From the NCBI GenBank assembly GCA_025331565.1, contig JAFREQ010000049.1, positions 2,390,501 through 2,454,500 on the forward strand: DNA of 64,000 nt, written 5' to 3'. The notes under the pieces were generated by a model that made no database searches, was not told the DNA's origin, and saw nothing but the letters and a program-made list of their open reading frames with translations. Positions 1 to 12,297 of the stretch are shown in pieces; within the stretch, counting starts at the first letter, position 1, and each line of letters begins with the position of its first letter. A program made the position numbers and the translations under genes. The DNA is from Holacanthus passer. Taxonomy: Eukaryota; Chordata; Actinopteri; Pomacanthidae.

Positions 1-124
1 TTACAGCTCATCGGAAAGGTGTTGGATAGTGTTGAGGTCAGGCCAGGCAGGTTCTTCCACCCCAAACTGGGGACACCATTCTTTTGTGGACCTGACTTTG
101 TGCAGGTCAAGGAAAGGGCTGGAA
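1..124 (-). pseudogene. Tc1/mariner-like transposase C-terminal remnant, cut by the window edge
   Basis: On the minus strand one frame reads QFGVEEPAWPDLN followed by TIQHLSDEL and a stop. This matches the C-terminal block of Tc1-like transposases (usual form VEELDWPAQSPDLNPIQHLWDEL-like), which carries the last part of the catalytic DDE core. The Pro-Ile after DLN is changed to Thr-Ile, and the block is missing the residues around AQSP, so it is decayed. A second copy of the same family lies at 44341-44720. It is intronic junk from an old transposon. The family call rests on recognition, not on a database search. Confidence 0.65.
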
Positions 125-631
125 AGGGCCCGTCATATGCTGAATCTCACTGCATGATTGTTCAAAACTCTGACGTACATTTCTTTACATGTCTGTCATA
201 TTTTTACATGACTTGTGTCCATGTATGTAATGTGTCCATCTGCAGACACCCTATAACAGCAGTAATGTGTCCCCTTTGTGCACAGTTGATACTACAGCTA
301 TCCATTGCCAAGCAGCTATTGAACAGTCAACAGTAGTCTGATGATGTTGTTAGTCATTCTCTGAATCCTCTGCCTGCACTGCCTGTCCTCAAGTCTTGGC
401 AGATGCTCCTGTGGTTGTGTTTCCATGCTCAACACCTCCCTCTCTAATAAATATGGAGAAAGCAGTGCAGTGGGTCGAATGCTAAATATGCAGGGAGGGT
501 TCAGGCGGTTGCCCATTTCCCCAAATGGCAATCCAGACTTGCCCAGTTTAATCCAAAAGGTCTTCATTTCTATTTTTCACTCATGTAAAATCAGTGTTCC
601 CTTTACACTGTTCCAAAGAACCATCATGATC

Positions 632-924
632 TGGGTCGGCTGTGGCTCAGCAGGTAGAGCAGTCATCCACTAATCAAGGTTGGTGGTTCAGTCCCTGCTC
701 CCTGCATGTCGAGGTGTTTTTGGGCAAGATATTGAATCCCAAATTATGCCCATTGGCTGTGCCACAGGTGTGTGAATGTGTGCGCGTGGTTCATGGTGGT
801 GGCTGTCAGTTCCCAATCAGCCACCATGTGTGAATGGGTGAATGCTGGCTTGCTTTGTGAAAGTGCCTTGAGTGGTCTAATAAGACTAGAAAAGCACTAT
901 ATAAATGCAGTCTATTAACCATTT
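632..924 (+). mobile_element. tRNA-derived SINE
   Basis: The head contains an RNA polymerase III box A (TGGCTCAGCAGG, 643-654) and a box B-like element (GGTTCAGTCCC, 685-695) about 30 bp apart, as in a tRNA-derived promoter. The body ends in a tail with GAAAAGCACTATATAAATG-like sequence. An inverted copy of the same length and layout is at 45244-45540. This is a common teleost interspersed repeat. The tRNA-like head has no intact cloverleaf and is not a tRNA gene. Confidence 0.8.
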
Positions 925-2161
925 GATCATGGGGGAATTGTTCCATTAAAGTTCACTTTATATTAACTACAGTCAACGTCAATAGACAGTCAAACTGACA
1001 TCATCCAATTCTACAAATGATAACAAGCGGGTGTTGTCCTGCTTTTTGTTCTCAGCTCTTTGTCCTGGAAACACTCCACAGAAAGCTGTTCCAGCTTAAT
1101 ACTGAAACTCTCAGTCTGCTGCTGATCTTCCACTTAATCAGAGTTGGATGCAAATCTACATGGCCGTTGCATCTATTTCAACATCAATATTAACAATACA
1201 GTAATGGACTAAAATTCATTTCCTCATTTCCATTCTGACTTTCTGAGGATTTGTTTTTGTAATGGTTTATTCAGGGTTGTGTAATTTTCTGCACTGACAG
1301 AAGAGCTCAGATTCCTTGTTATATGAAAATCAGTTAATATCACCTCTGTCAACAGAATAGCTTGCACCAACAATTTTTTTTTCGAAACTTAAAAACATCT
1401 TGGTCTATTATGCAGTTTTGTTTTCTTCTCCACAATGAATTGCATTCATACTTGATGATTCTGTCTTTGCAATGTATGTCTAATAGAAACAACCAGTGTC
1501 GATGCTGTTCAGTGGAGGTTCACATAGGGCAGAGTAGGCTGTGGAGGTCAGGGTGGTGGATTGCCAAACAGAAGTCAGCATTCTCTTTGTAATATAGACT
1601 AGATTATCAACAACAACACCTTTTTTTTAACTGGGAGATCAAAATTCTGTTTGGTATCAGGGCTGGTTCTTGAGTAGCCTATATATCAGATTTTTTGGTA
1701 ATTTCATAAAATAGTAGTACAGGAGCATGGCCTCTTCCAGATATAATACATGGATGTTTCAAACCATGATGATTTTTCAAACATTCCTGCTGTTGTGCAC
1801 TGATAAGAGTTGGGGTTTTTTTGTTTGTTTTTTTAATTAATTATTAATTTATTTTATTAATGGGAATAGTTGTAGGGCATCTCCCTGGTATCAGGGACCA
1901 ATGGTCAAACTGTCAATGCAGTTTTAAAGTTTCAGTGAAGGGTTAAATTTGAGCACCAATTGTCATAATCCAGCCGTTATCACAGAAATAATAATAATCA
2001 CAAACAGCAACTCAAAAGTACACCAAAATGTATTAATTGTAGCAATATTAATCAACAATCAATATTGCCCTTAATTGACATACATTTGTCATCCAAATAC
2101 AGCTACAACAACAAGCAACTATGAGAACATGCAAATGTAGTACATGTGATGTGTATGGCTA

Positions 2162-2210
2162 TGTGTGTGTGTGTGCAGAGAGTGAAAGAGAGAGGGAGGG
2201 AGAGGGAAAG
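2162..2210 (+). repeat. GT then GA microsatellite
   Basis: A short (GT)n run is followed directly by an imperfect purine-only GA run. It is intronic with no coding role. Confidence 0.85.
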
Positions 2211-2642
2211 ATAGTGGATGAGATCACAACGTCTTGTGCATGCTCAAAATGGCGGACTTAACTGCGAGAGTTGAACAGGGAGAGTGGGAGAAAAAGGGGA
2301 GTTGTGATCTAACCGTGTCTCTGGTTAAAAGATAGCATTGGGGCAAATTAGGTTCTGCTACCAGAGAAATCTGTGCACCAACAGGGTTTGCTAATGTGTG
2401 CAAATTTGTGTAGGTGTGCATTAGTAAAAGGGAGAGAGAGTGAGAAGCATGCAAAGCAAAGAAGATTGTAATTACTGCAGAGAGACAAACTATGCTATTT
2501 TACCACACAGTAGCACAGGAGGCGAACTAGCATTTGTAAGACCTGGAGCTGATTATTCAAGGTTTCTGGCTGTTAAAAGGAAGTTTGTCCTTGCCACTGT
2601 CACCAAGAGCTTGCTCATGATGGGAATTGTAGGGTCCCTCTA

Positions 2643-2742
2643 AATAATATTGTAAAAAGCATGGTGTAGACTTGGTCTGTATAAAAAGTGTCCTGAGGTA
2701 ACTTCTGTTGTGATTTGGCGCTATACAAATAGAATAGAATTT
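2643..2742 (+). mobile_element. Retroposon 3' tail, CTATACAAAT family
   Basis: This is a 100-bp block with the core GTTGTGATTTGGCGCTATAC followed by an A-rich AATAGAATAGAATTT end. The same block recurs at 10130-10236 and, more decayed, at 36487-36580. All three start with an ATTATAAAGA-like segment. I recognise it as a 3' tail shared by fish SINE/LINE elements, and the parent element is not resolved. Confidence 0.65.
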
Positions 2743-3576
2743 AACTGCATTTGTCTGTTAACTGGTAAGATTGCAGCTTATTGGCTTTACTCACAGTAGT
2801 GAGGACAACACAAGAAGCCTACGACATGGGAGAGCACAGACCAACTCCAACACACCAGGCACAATCACAACAAGCAGCCGACAACAGTAATACTCCACAG
2901 TATTCACAATCACAGGACACAGCGGTCTGTTCTTCACGACAACAGCAATATAGTTTAAAAGAAATAAAGCTTACAATGAACCCTATTAATAACTAAAGTC
3001 TCTGCTGAACGACAAGTCTCTTACATTTAGTTGCTTCAGAAAGCAACTAAAATATGTGCAGATCCATCCGGTGTGTCTTCAGCGTGGTCCTTGGCTGAAC
3101 ACTGGTGGGGCCGTTTGTCTTGCTCCTCGGGTCAATGGCAGTGGAGTCAACTACTTGAAAAAATAAATTGTTTTCAGTAATTCATTATCTCCACCACAAA
3201 ATCAGAAATGTATTCTGTGAATACAAACAGTCTGCTTAGAAACTTCCAGAAACCTCAGTCAGGTCTCTGGGCTTCATGTAGACCCTCTACTGTTCTGAGA
3301 TCTTCCATCTATGAAATTTCAATCTATATATGTCATAAAATAAACAAATTCAGATATTTTAGAGTAACTTGTTATATTTCATGTTTACACTGTATCTTAT
3401 CCCGTCTTACACATAGACTACTGTAACTTCTTATGGACTGTCAGCTACCAAACCCAAATTAGTCAGCACAGTAATCACTGATCACAGTCACTTGCCTCTG
3501 GTCATTGTATCATGATCATAAATATATCAGATATAGCATATCCAGCATCTTGGTTTTTAACATACACCGTGTAAAA

Positions 3577-3780
3577 CATGGACATAGCCTCCATGACGTC
3601 ACCCATAGATTTCTGAAGAGCGATTTTGTAGCCCAATTTGGAGCGCTGCCATCTTGGCAGTAGTGATGTTGCCTAACTCCAGTTAATCCAAACATGGACA
3701 AAGAGGTGGAGCGAGGATGGAGCTGAATGAAGCCTGTTTGATGAAATATGGCCACTGACCTATCTAGCTAAGCAGCATTG
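3577..3780 (+). repeat. 5' part of a long interspersed repeat
   Basis: This begins near GCCTCCATGACGTCACCCAT and includes a GCCATCTTGGCAGTAGTGA motif. It resembles the leading part of a widespread fish repeat whose trailing part I assign to 4372-4990. Linking the two parts is inference. They are separated by about 600 bp that includes a later retroposon tail. Confidence 0.4.
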
Positions 3781-3954
3781 GTTATGGTGCTTTAACAAGC
3801 CAGCATAATGATATATGTCAACATTTCAGCCTATAGCCAATCACAATCAGTTTCTGGAGTATAATAAACTTAAAATTTCTGTTTTAGCAATAATATAAAT
3901 TTAATTATTAACGTTTGAGTTTGTGGATCGTCAAATTTTATGTAACTGTTTAGC

Positions 3955-4007
3955 TTGTGAATTTTCCCTCTGTGGGATGAATAAAGGTTTATCTAATCTT
4001 ATCTTAG
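3955..4007 (+). mobile_element. Retroposon 3' tail, AATAAAGG-(TTATC)n family
   Basis: The sequence is TGAATTTTCCCTCTGTGGGA, then an AATAAAGG polyadenylation-like hexamer, then ATCTTATCTTA. The CCC-CTGTGGG part can form a small stem-loop. Related copies are at 36969-37020, 39831-39897 and 57992-58043. Confidence 0.65.
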
Positions 4008-4371
4008 CTTCAATAACCAACTCCAGCTTAACCAATAACAACATCTGGGTTAAAGTTACATCTAGAAACATTCAGAAATGACATGTTAATATTTTGAAGT
4101 TACAGTTCAGTTTAAGATTGCATGACATTAGTTAACTAACGTTAACTAACTATGGATGGTCTTCATTTTACAACCTCACACAGACACCTTTTGTTCAAAA
4201 GTATTCACACCATAAATTATAACACTTTACGTTTTGATTTCAGCAAGTTTAATTACTGAGGCTACCAGACGCTCCCTTTGGCATTGTTAGCTTAGCTCAA
4301 CCTCCACCATCTCCGCTCGGAGAAACTCGTCCTGGACACCTGAGAGAAACACAGTCAATACGGCAGCACAG

Positions 4372-4990
4372 TCAAACTCCAGGAAGCCATGTTATTTATC
4401 CAGTATTTACATGAAAAAATATCCGAAAGGTAAAAACAGCACAAACACAGACGAAGCTCAGTGACTGAATGAGCTCCGTATTTGGAGCCAACAGCCAGCA
4501 GGCATCTGTCAATCAAAGTGACACACTCTTCATTATGCATAATTTCAGATTTTAAACACTTGTGTTATATAAAAATTCACCCCCCATACAGTTGTCATGA
4601 AGTAGAAAATCAGCGAAAGAGACTAAAGCCATTTTTTTTTGTACCAGGCCGTAAACATGTTTTCTTCTGCCGTGAAGTTGGACTTTTTAAAATACGAGTC
4701 AAATGTAATTGACTCCCTTTTGGAGCCTGCCCCTAGTGTTTATTCCAGGAACTGCAGCTTTTGGCACTTCCGTATTGGCTTCATTTTTCAGCGCCGGAAG
4801 TTGCTACTTGGTTTTTTAACCAGAAGTGGTTCTGTGTCTGGACGGGCGAAAGACTTTTAGAGGAACGGTCAGCTTTTGGAAGTTGTGGGTCCTCAATCCC
4901 TGTCTCTAGCCATGGCCACCACAGCTGAAGGTTAAACGCTTGTGAGATCTTCTGGCTTCCCAAGTTGGACATTTGGCCAGAAAATATACG
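4372..4990 (+). repeat. Long interspersed repeat, copy A (inverted relative to 25372-25740)
   Basis: Over roughly 370 bp this is homologous to the reverse complement of 25372-25740. Shared landmarks include the ATTGGCTTCATTTTTCAG run, the GTACCAGGC-GTAAACATG segment and the GAGTTTGGAGCC-like block. No long open frame is present in either copy, which suggests a non-autonomous element. Ends and target duplications were not identified. Confidence 0.6.
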
Positions 4991-7900
4991 TGCGCATTCA
5001 TAGCAGCAAGGTGGAGGAAGAACAACTATACGAGGGTTTGTTATTAGTCCTAACTTCTCTTGAGACTACTACTTGAATGATATATTGACCATTGTCCCAT
5101 TCAGATTTTCTTTCATCTGAGCTAACATTGTAGTTCTCCTTTTAAATCAACTAATTGATAAATGGCACAAAAAAATTCCATTACATCTTTTTTTCCCCAG
5201 AGCTACCAGGTTATCTAAACCTTTCCAAAATCTGCACCAAACTGCACCATCATGTTATGGTAGCACTTTTTCATAGTAGCAGTGATACAAATGCAGCACA
5301 CATGCAGCCTAATAGGAAACGCCTACACCTCAGGTCTTTAGCAAGCCTTTAAACCTTCTAAAGATAAACATTAAAAGCAATGTTTTTTGTTTTTCATTTT
5401 TGACATTTTGGCGCCAGAACAAACAGTTAAAATGTGTTGAGTGTTCAATAAAATAAAATAATCAGTGTACTATAGTTATGTGCAGCTAAAGACCCAAGTT
5501 ATGCATTAAGGAGTCAAGGAATAATGTGGAAATCACCAAAGTTGGACTTAAATTAGAAAAGCCTATTAGCAATAATGTTTTATCCCCATTGACAAATCAG
5601 CACCTGAGTGTTAAGGTTGCAATTCTGGATGTAACCACAACCCACCTCACAGCTTGTACCTGAACAGCACTGATTTATAAGGGTTCAGCTGCATTCTCAA
5701 GCTAGTGTAGAAAGGTCTTTAGGTGCTGTTCTCTAACAGATCACTAGATGGTAGCCCTCAAAAACTCAGATGAAGAATAAGAAAACTGGAACTTTTTCAC
5801 TTTCACTTTTTCAAATTAATTTTGGGGAAATACTACTTCATTACATAGAAATACTAAGGGAAACAAATACATAACAGTATTTACATGTGTTTACCCTTTT
5901 ATAAGGATTATTGCTCAGGCTATGAAAATAGTTGTATGACCTCTGTGGCTCCATCTGAGAAAATAACCCTGTAGTTCAAATTCAAACTTGTAGAGTTTGA
6001 GAGAGTTGGGTGTTTACCAGCTGGGGAATTACAGAAGATGGTAAAAAGTTGCATAAAGGATCCAGCATTTTTGGAGCTTGACCCATACTTACTACTAAAA
6101 TAGTGATTCTTCTGTCAATTTTATAGAAGTGTTATAATAAATTATTGGAAATGGTTGGTGTCTCAACAAGCTCCATCCAGGAGCTGTGCTACAGTAAATA
6201 GGTGCTTTTCAAAAGATAGAATCACGTTGAATATTTTTAATTATTTTATTTGGTAGACACTGTGAAAACATTCAACAACAGTCTCTGTTGTCTCTGCTAA
6301 AATGATGAAGCACAGATTTTACAAGCCACTACAACTACTCATCCTCACATATATTTTCATGTGTTGTGAACTCCTGTGTGGGATGAGGTATTTCGATTCA
6401 TTCATCAGTAACCAGTGTTGCTAATTTAACATTGTAATGAATTCCTAATTAATAAAATGGCACTGAAATAAAAGCATTTGTCCCTCTGCTATGGGAGACA
6501 GCAGTCTGATTAAGCGCACAGTACTGCACTTTAAACTCTTGTGCTCCATGTCACTTAGCTTTAACTGATAATTGAATGTTGCATTCATAACATCAGCAGA
6601 TTAAAATGCAGACTTTTGTCCATTTCATCATCACTGCCCCCTTACACTATATGGAAAGCATCATTAGAGCAAATACAGCTGTATTTAAACAGAATCTAAT
6701 TGTTAAACTGCTGCATTATTGCTTCATTCACAAGCACAATCCCCCAGAATAACTTTAATTAATAGCCATTTGGGAGAATACGTTGTTCCAGTCGAGTTGT
6801 CTCTGCTATAAATTCACCAAACAGATGCTATATCAGGCTGCTTGACAACTGTTTACTTTGCAAGTAGATCAAAAAGCAATGTGCATGGTTCTTTATGTGA
6901 GGAGCAGTAAGCTGGAGAAAATGCTACACAAGTGATATTGGCAATCTTGATCTTGGCAAGGACAAGCCCTCAGAACTGGCTTGCAGAAATGTGTTCCCCG
7001 ACATTACAAATTGTGTCGACAAATGTGCATATGAACATAGTTTCTATGTACATGCACACATACACACACACATGCATAATAATGTGTTTCCACACACGTA
7101 TTTACTGTTTGCTGTTCGACCAGTTTGGCAGACTGGCACTATTCTTTTTGTTTATCACTTTTACTATAGTCATCTGTGTGTATTTAAAGTGTCTAGTCAG
7201 GCTAACCGGATTGCTGGCCACCCATAAGTGACAGACAGCTAATATCAGACATTGCAGAAATTAATTTTTAAAGAAAACATGTATGCCCCCAAATCTTGGA
7301 CGCAAAGTGCACATTGATATCTTGTTTGCAAACTCTTATCTTGAAGCTGATGTCAACTTAAGTCATATATATCTGGCCCGCAGACACTAGCCTGAACTTG
7401 GCATTCTTTGTGAAGCATGAAATGTTGAGCAAAGTTAGGTGTTGTTTATCTCAGTCTGGGTTTTTGATGCTCAGTGTTTTTGCTGACCATAGCATTGTCT
7501 TGATAACCAAATGTCATAATCTGGTTTCATCATTAGGTTGTCTTCTCTGTGCATTGCCACATGCAAATTTCCCTCCTGCTTGTGAAGCTGATTTGCTATA
7601 TTCACCGTCATGGAAGTGAAGAGTTAATTAGCGGCATACTTTTATGACGAGAAATCAAGTCACTCCAAGTCAAAAGGCTAAAAGCCCAATGAAGTCCTGA
7701 GGCACTGGTGTTAAAGTCAAAGTCAAATTGCAAGCATTTATTTCATTTATATAAAATCACGAGATCCATCACTCAAGTCTGACTTCACTCTGAAAAATAG
7801 TCCCCAATAAATGCAATATTTAGTCCTGTTTGGGTAGAATTTGCTAACAAATACACTGCTCAGCTGTTTATGGAAAGTACTGAACCATTAAAAAATATAT

Positions 7901-9573
7901 GTGTGACCTGATTTTAAAGATTTAAGTCAGTTGAAAGGAATGTGCTTGAGGCTGAGTGCCACAGACACAGGATAGGAGGACGATGGAGTGACACATTGTT
8001 GATTTTGTTGTGTTGCTTTGTTCTTATGAACATTCAAAATCATCCTTGATTCATGAATAGAACTTTACTTTTGAACAAACCCTCAGCTGCTAGCAGTATA
8101 ACAAAACATACATTGTTATGTAGTTTAACATATATGAATAACAGCATGAAACAAATGTGAGTTATATGTCGATAGGGTGTGAAGAGTTTTTCTGAAAATA
8201 AATAGCTGATGTACTAAGAACTGAAGATACAGATTTTACAGTAGTTTTGATCAAACCTAGTGCTGACTGCTGGACGTTCTATTTCACCCATCTACTATAT
8301 AAAAATCATGAATTCTATTTTGTTTTCATTTCTGCAACTACCCAAACACTGAATAAGCAGTGAACTGCATATTTTCAGCTGAGTCATTTCTCCAGTATAT
8401 CAAGCCCCGAGCTGTTGATTCCAGATGTTGCCAGGTTGTTTACCTCAAATTGCTTTCAGAAAATCTCTCAGAAAAAAATGTAATATGGGGTATTTCCCTC
8501 TGTTGGCCAGTTTCAAATCTTATTAAAACAAAACAATGCTTCTTCACATGAAGGTGATGCTTCCAGCAGTAGAATATTTGAATTCAGTGTGTCTCTGTTT
8601 TCAGCATTCTGGAAATCCAAACATCAGCAATAAAAAAAGGGTCATGGGTAATTTCTGTGTGACAAGTGTATCAGGAGATTCTAACTATGCAAAAGTCTGT
8701 AAAAGCTTGAAGCAAAGATTGTTGGGTCAATTCACACTTGAGGCCATATTCACAACTCTCAAGTTGTGACTGCTTTTGATTTTGCTCCAAACTTTGCAGT
8801 GAATGTGTAGTGAAAGTAGTTTAGGTAGAAGGAGGATTGTTGTTGGCTCAGGAGTGTATCCAGGACTTTATACTGTAGATAGAGATTTTTTAGTACCATT
8901 TTCATAATATTCTACAGATTTGTAACTTTCTTTCACATATGATTTTATACTAATACCAATGGCCGTGATGAAAGCATAAACAGTTTCCACATATTTAGCA
9001 GAGAGAAATCGTGTAATTGAAGAGATGAACTGATATGTTTGTTAAAACTGAGTTTACACTCAATGAACTCAGCTTTGCTGGATTGCAAAGGATAGTGAGC
9101 CAAGTCCATGTGAAATGAGGGTATTCACATTATGTGGAGAAAAATTGGAACTGTGTTTCAGGAGGTTTTGAGACATCCACTTATGAATGTCTTCAAAACA
9201 TTTAAAACAAGCGTCAGTTTATGCAAAACAATTTTTGCAGGGTGGCAACTTGGACAATGACTTTATGTATAAGATTTCCTAATGGTGTAATAGACTTTAT
9301 AGATTAATTTATTTTTCTAAAGTACAGTCTTAAGTAATATATGCATAATTATTATATTTAAAGTATAGAATTTATTGATATATAGTATGTAATTATTTTC
9401 TCTCTACACATATCCACGTTTTGTTAGAGACACAAATTTCAAGTGAGACGACATCAGCAGCTCAATAATCATAGTTGTTAATTATGAGGGAGACAATAAT
9501 AGTCAGCTCAATCTGTTGTCGTGTCTTTATTGAATGTCATGTGAAGCTAACTTAGTGTTTTTGTTTCTCACAG

Positions 9574-9669
9574 ATGCAGATCTACATGTACAACTCAGAT
9601 GACTTTGACAGCCTCAGTGCAGCACTCAGGGAGAAGAGGAGCATCGCAGCCATGGCTGTGTTTTTTCAG
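9574..9669 (+). CDS. ptprg: ptprg exon, carbonic-anhydrase-like domain (first visible exon)
   Basis: This internal exon of 96 nt (32 codons, phase 0 to 0) has acceptor ctcacag and donor gtagga. It encodes MQIYMYNSDDFDSLSAALRE onward and ends AMAVFFQ. PTPRG is a type I receptor protein tyrosine phosphatase of the R5 subfamily, at the plasma membrane. Its extracellular carbonic-anhydrase-like domain binds contactins rather than hydrating CO2 (family knowledge). The exon aligns with the stretch of carbonic anhydrase II carrying His119 in LHLVHWN. Here the equivalent is MQIYMYN, so the zinc-ligand His is Gln, in keeping with a non-catalytic domain. The initial ATG is an internal Met, not the start codon. 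The next coding exon is 10.1 kb downstream. Confidence 0.96.
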
Positions 9670-10129
9670 GTAGGAACAATTGTCCCATCCTGTTTGTGTT
9701 TGTGTCTTATAACTGTTATAACAAGATGAGGAAGAGGCTGGTTTAATTTATCTGTGTTGAATTCGGACTTTCATGGTTTCAGAGTTCACCTCAGAATGAA
9801 TCTTCCGTCATTATCTATTATTGTGTCAGAGTTTTCAGACAACCAAAGGACAGAGAGTGAGCTACAGATCCGTCTCATTATCTTACACTACATAAAATCT
9901 AGGCCTTGTGGCGTCACATTGCAGCTGTAGGGTTAGTATTTTAATGTTCCTTTTGAATGCCTCCTTTAGCTGAAGTTCATCAATTGGATGTGACCGAACT
10001 GCATAAAGTCTGTGGAGGCTCCACTGACATTGAGTGAAGAAATAATGACATATTCTCCATTTAGGGATGAGCTGCTCCTTAAATTTTTAATTGCATTTGG
10101 TTAATAAGTTCTCTGGGTTTGAATGAACA

Positions 10130-10236
10130 CAAATATTATAAAGAATATGGTCTAGACCTGCTCTGTATGGAAAGTGCCTTGAGATGACTTCTGTTGTGAT
10201 TTGGCGCTATACACATAAAATTGAATGGAATTGAAA
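10130..10236 (+). mobile_element. Retroposon 3' tail, CTATACAAAT family
   Basis: This is the best preserved of three copies. It has GGTCTAGACCTGCTCTGTAT, then TTCTGTTGTGATTTGGCGCT, then an A-rich TTGAATGGAATTGAA end. See also 2643-2742 and 36487-36580. Confidence 0.7.
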
Positions 10237-10282
10237 ATAAATATATTGAACAAACCATGTAGCCAAGAGATCAAATTATAAT

Positions 10283-10420
10283 TACAACCCCAATCCAAAA
10301 AATGTTGGGATGCTGTATAAAATGTTGATAAAAACAGATTTTGATGGTTTGCAAATCATTTAAAGCCCATAGTTAATTGAAAATAGTGCAAAGACAGCAT
10401 ATCAAATGTTAAAATGGGGA
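10283..10420. mobile_element. Fragment of a DNA-transposon-like fish repeat (AACCCCAATCC-type end)
   Basis: It starts ACAACCCCAATCCAAAAAAT and continues GTTGGGATGCTGTATAAAA, then TTTGCAAATCATTTAAAGCC. This resembles the end of a widespread teleost element that usually reads CAATTCCAAAAAAGTTGGGA. Only one end is recognisable and there is no coding capacity. Confidence 0.45.
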
Positions 10421-10787
10421 TTTGGTTTAAGGTGTTGTGATGGAGTGTGACTATACACTGTAGATCAAGATCAAAGTTCAGCCACCAATGAAGTCCTCTC
10501 TGACATGCTGAAAGGATCTGTGGATGGACTAGAATCATTGTCAGCTCTATCGCTCTCAATTGGCAGGAATAAAAAATTCATTTGAGGCCATCGATTACCT
10601 AAGTGGGCTTTTACTTGGACCATTAACTCCCAGTTAATATTTCCTCCTCTCACTTCAATCCCCCTCACTCCGTCTGTGTCTAGTATCTCTTTCACTCCCT
10701 TGCTCTCAGGCTCTATATATGTCTTATGCAGACAAACATATGCACAGTTATCATATGTTAGAATGAAGTTAATACAAGCACATCACT

Positions 10788-10830
10788 TAAGAATCAGAAT
10801 CAGAATTTATTTTTGTAAGCTGGCATAATT
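10788..10830 (-). mobile_element. Retroposon tail, TGATTCTGATTCTG family (inverted)
   Basis: The + strand reads AGAATCAGAATCAGAATTTA, the reverse complement of the tail found at 58894-58965. The tail hexamer-like repeats mark the 3' end of a fish non-LTR element. Confidence 0.5.
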
Positions 10831-10893
10831 ACATACTGCATAAAAAAAATGATATTTTGTTTTTGTCCCATAGTTATTGGTCAAAAACCTTTA

Positions 10894-11000
10894 AAGCACC
10901 AGTGTGTAGGATTTAGTGGGATCTTCACCTCAACATAAAAACGTGAAAGGCCCTCTTTCTGGTTCTTTCTGTGCTACTCTAAAATACATAAACATGGCAA
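10894..11000. repeat. Interspersed fish repeat fragment (CAGTGTGTAGGATTTAGTGG-type)
   Basis: Two landmarks, CCAGTGTGTAGGATTTAGTG and GAAAGGCCCTCTTTCTGGTT, recall a common teleost interspersed repeat. The copy is internally deleted and class is not resolved. Confidence 0.4.
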
Positions 11001-11791
11001 ATGTAAAGTTGGCTAATTTGTACTCACATTTGAAATCTGCTTTCTCCAAAACATGGTCATCTGAATATTCAATGTTCTGAGTTAAGGGTAATTGAACTTG
11101 CTTTGGACTCTTGAAGACAATTTGAAGGCGTTACCCCTTTCATCTAAAAGGCTTCTTCAGTTCAGTAAATTTAAATGAAGATAAACGATAAGGATTTTAA
11201 TATCCAAATACCCAAAAAATCTTTCCTCCAAAAGATCACTGGGGTAAAGGAATAATTCTTTGGAGGACCATGTGTTGCCAAAAATAAAATGAGTAAACAG
11301 TTGGCAGTATAGCAGTATAGATTTACAGTTTTGGAAAAACAGAGGAGATGAGTAGGCTTACCTTGAAACAGCCAGATTAAATGGCAGAAAAACCTTACTT
11401 TATTTTGAAAAGCAGCCAAAACTGTTACCTTCACTGATAGGTAACTGCAGTTGTCTTCTAGTAAGAGAGTCATTCTATCTGTTCTTTTAGTTCTCTTTCC
11501 CTCCACCACCCTTCTGATTTATGACATGACTGTTCGTCTGAACCTGATGATACTGTGCAATCTCAAATCAGTCTCAAAGGCTGATTGAACCCTTTCCCTC
11601 AATAACTTGGCTCTCTCAGATAGATCTTGACACGTTGTGTTCATTTGTTTGTTCCTATGCAAAGAGGAGTGTGTGTGGGTGCCAGCCTGAAGAGTGCATT
11701 TTTCTTTAGTCATCCAGGTGCCACTCACTCACTCACCTGCCCTGCTCACATGCTAGTTTGTTTTTCCTAACCACAGAAAATATGCTCAAAC

Positions 11792-11829
11792 TGTGTGTGT
11801 GTGTGTGCGTGTGTGTATATATATATATA
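11792..11829 (+). repeat. Compound (TG)n-(TA)n microsatellite
   Basis: A TG run with one CG interruption passes directly into a TA run, an alternating purine-pyrimidine tract. Confidence 0.9.
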
Positions 11830-12026
11830 AGAGTATATCCAGTAGTTTTTTGTTTTTTTTTTTGCTTGTGTTTGCATTGATACGTTTTTATCACTCCAAG
11901 GTTTATGCTTTGTGAGTTAAAATGTAGATTGTGAGTGTGTATGTGAGTGAGTCACTGTTTATAAAGTGTTGAGTAAAAAAAGCTATTGTACATTTGAACT
12001 TTGTGAGGCAGTATATGTCTCTCTGT

Positions 12027-12297
12027 GTGTTTGTGTATGTGTGTGTACTTGCTACATAGTGAGGACTGGGACAGGTTTTTAACCAACAGAGTGAAAACGA
12101 GAACATTTTTACCATTCCTCTCAGCTTCAAAGGGCTGTTTGAAAGTTAAGAATTGGTTTAAAGGGTAGGTAGAGTTCGGTTTATGTTAGGGTTAGGGTAA
12201 TGATTGGAGTTAGGCATTTAGTTGTGATGGTTAGGGTAAGGGGCTAGGGAATGCATTATGCCAGTGAGGGTCATCACATGTATTGAAGAATGCATAT
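12027..12297. repeat. Telomere-like GGGTTA-containing interspersed repeat
   Basis: Opens with TACTTGCTACATAGTGAGGA and contains several GTTAGGGTTAGGGTAA-type segments. It closes with GAATGCATTATGCCAGTGAG. The telomeric motif is scattered and degenerate, so this is a dispersed fish repeat and not a telomere. A related unit on the opposite strand is at 39648-39960. Confidence 0.55.

Larger units (their letters stand above)
1..9573 (+). other. ptprg: ptprg intron (3' part), upstream of the first visible exon
   Basis: No ptprg coding exon could be recognised here. I looked in particular for the preceding carbonic-anhydrase exon, with its HWG-type motif, and did not find it. Contents are a Tc1 remnant (1-124), a SINE (632-924), a retroposon tail (2643-2742), a GT then GA microsatellite (2162-2210), a long repeat copy split over 3577-3780 and 4372-4990, and a CTTATCTTAT-type tail at 3955-4007. 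From about 5000 to 9540 I see only AT-rich unique-looking sequence and no supportable gene. The acceptor at its end is ctcacag. Confidence 0.85.

Noticed and set aside
632..705. tRNA gene suggested by box A and box B
   Set aside because: No cloverleaf can be drawn, and the sequence continues into a repeat body that recurs at 45 kb, so it is a SINE head.
12180..12240. Interstitial telomere array
   Set aside because: Only scattered GGGTTA units within a dispersed repeat, with no uninterrupted tandem array.
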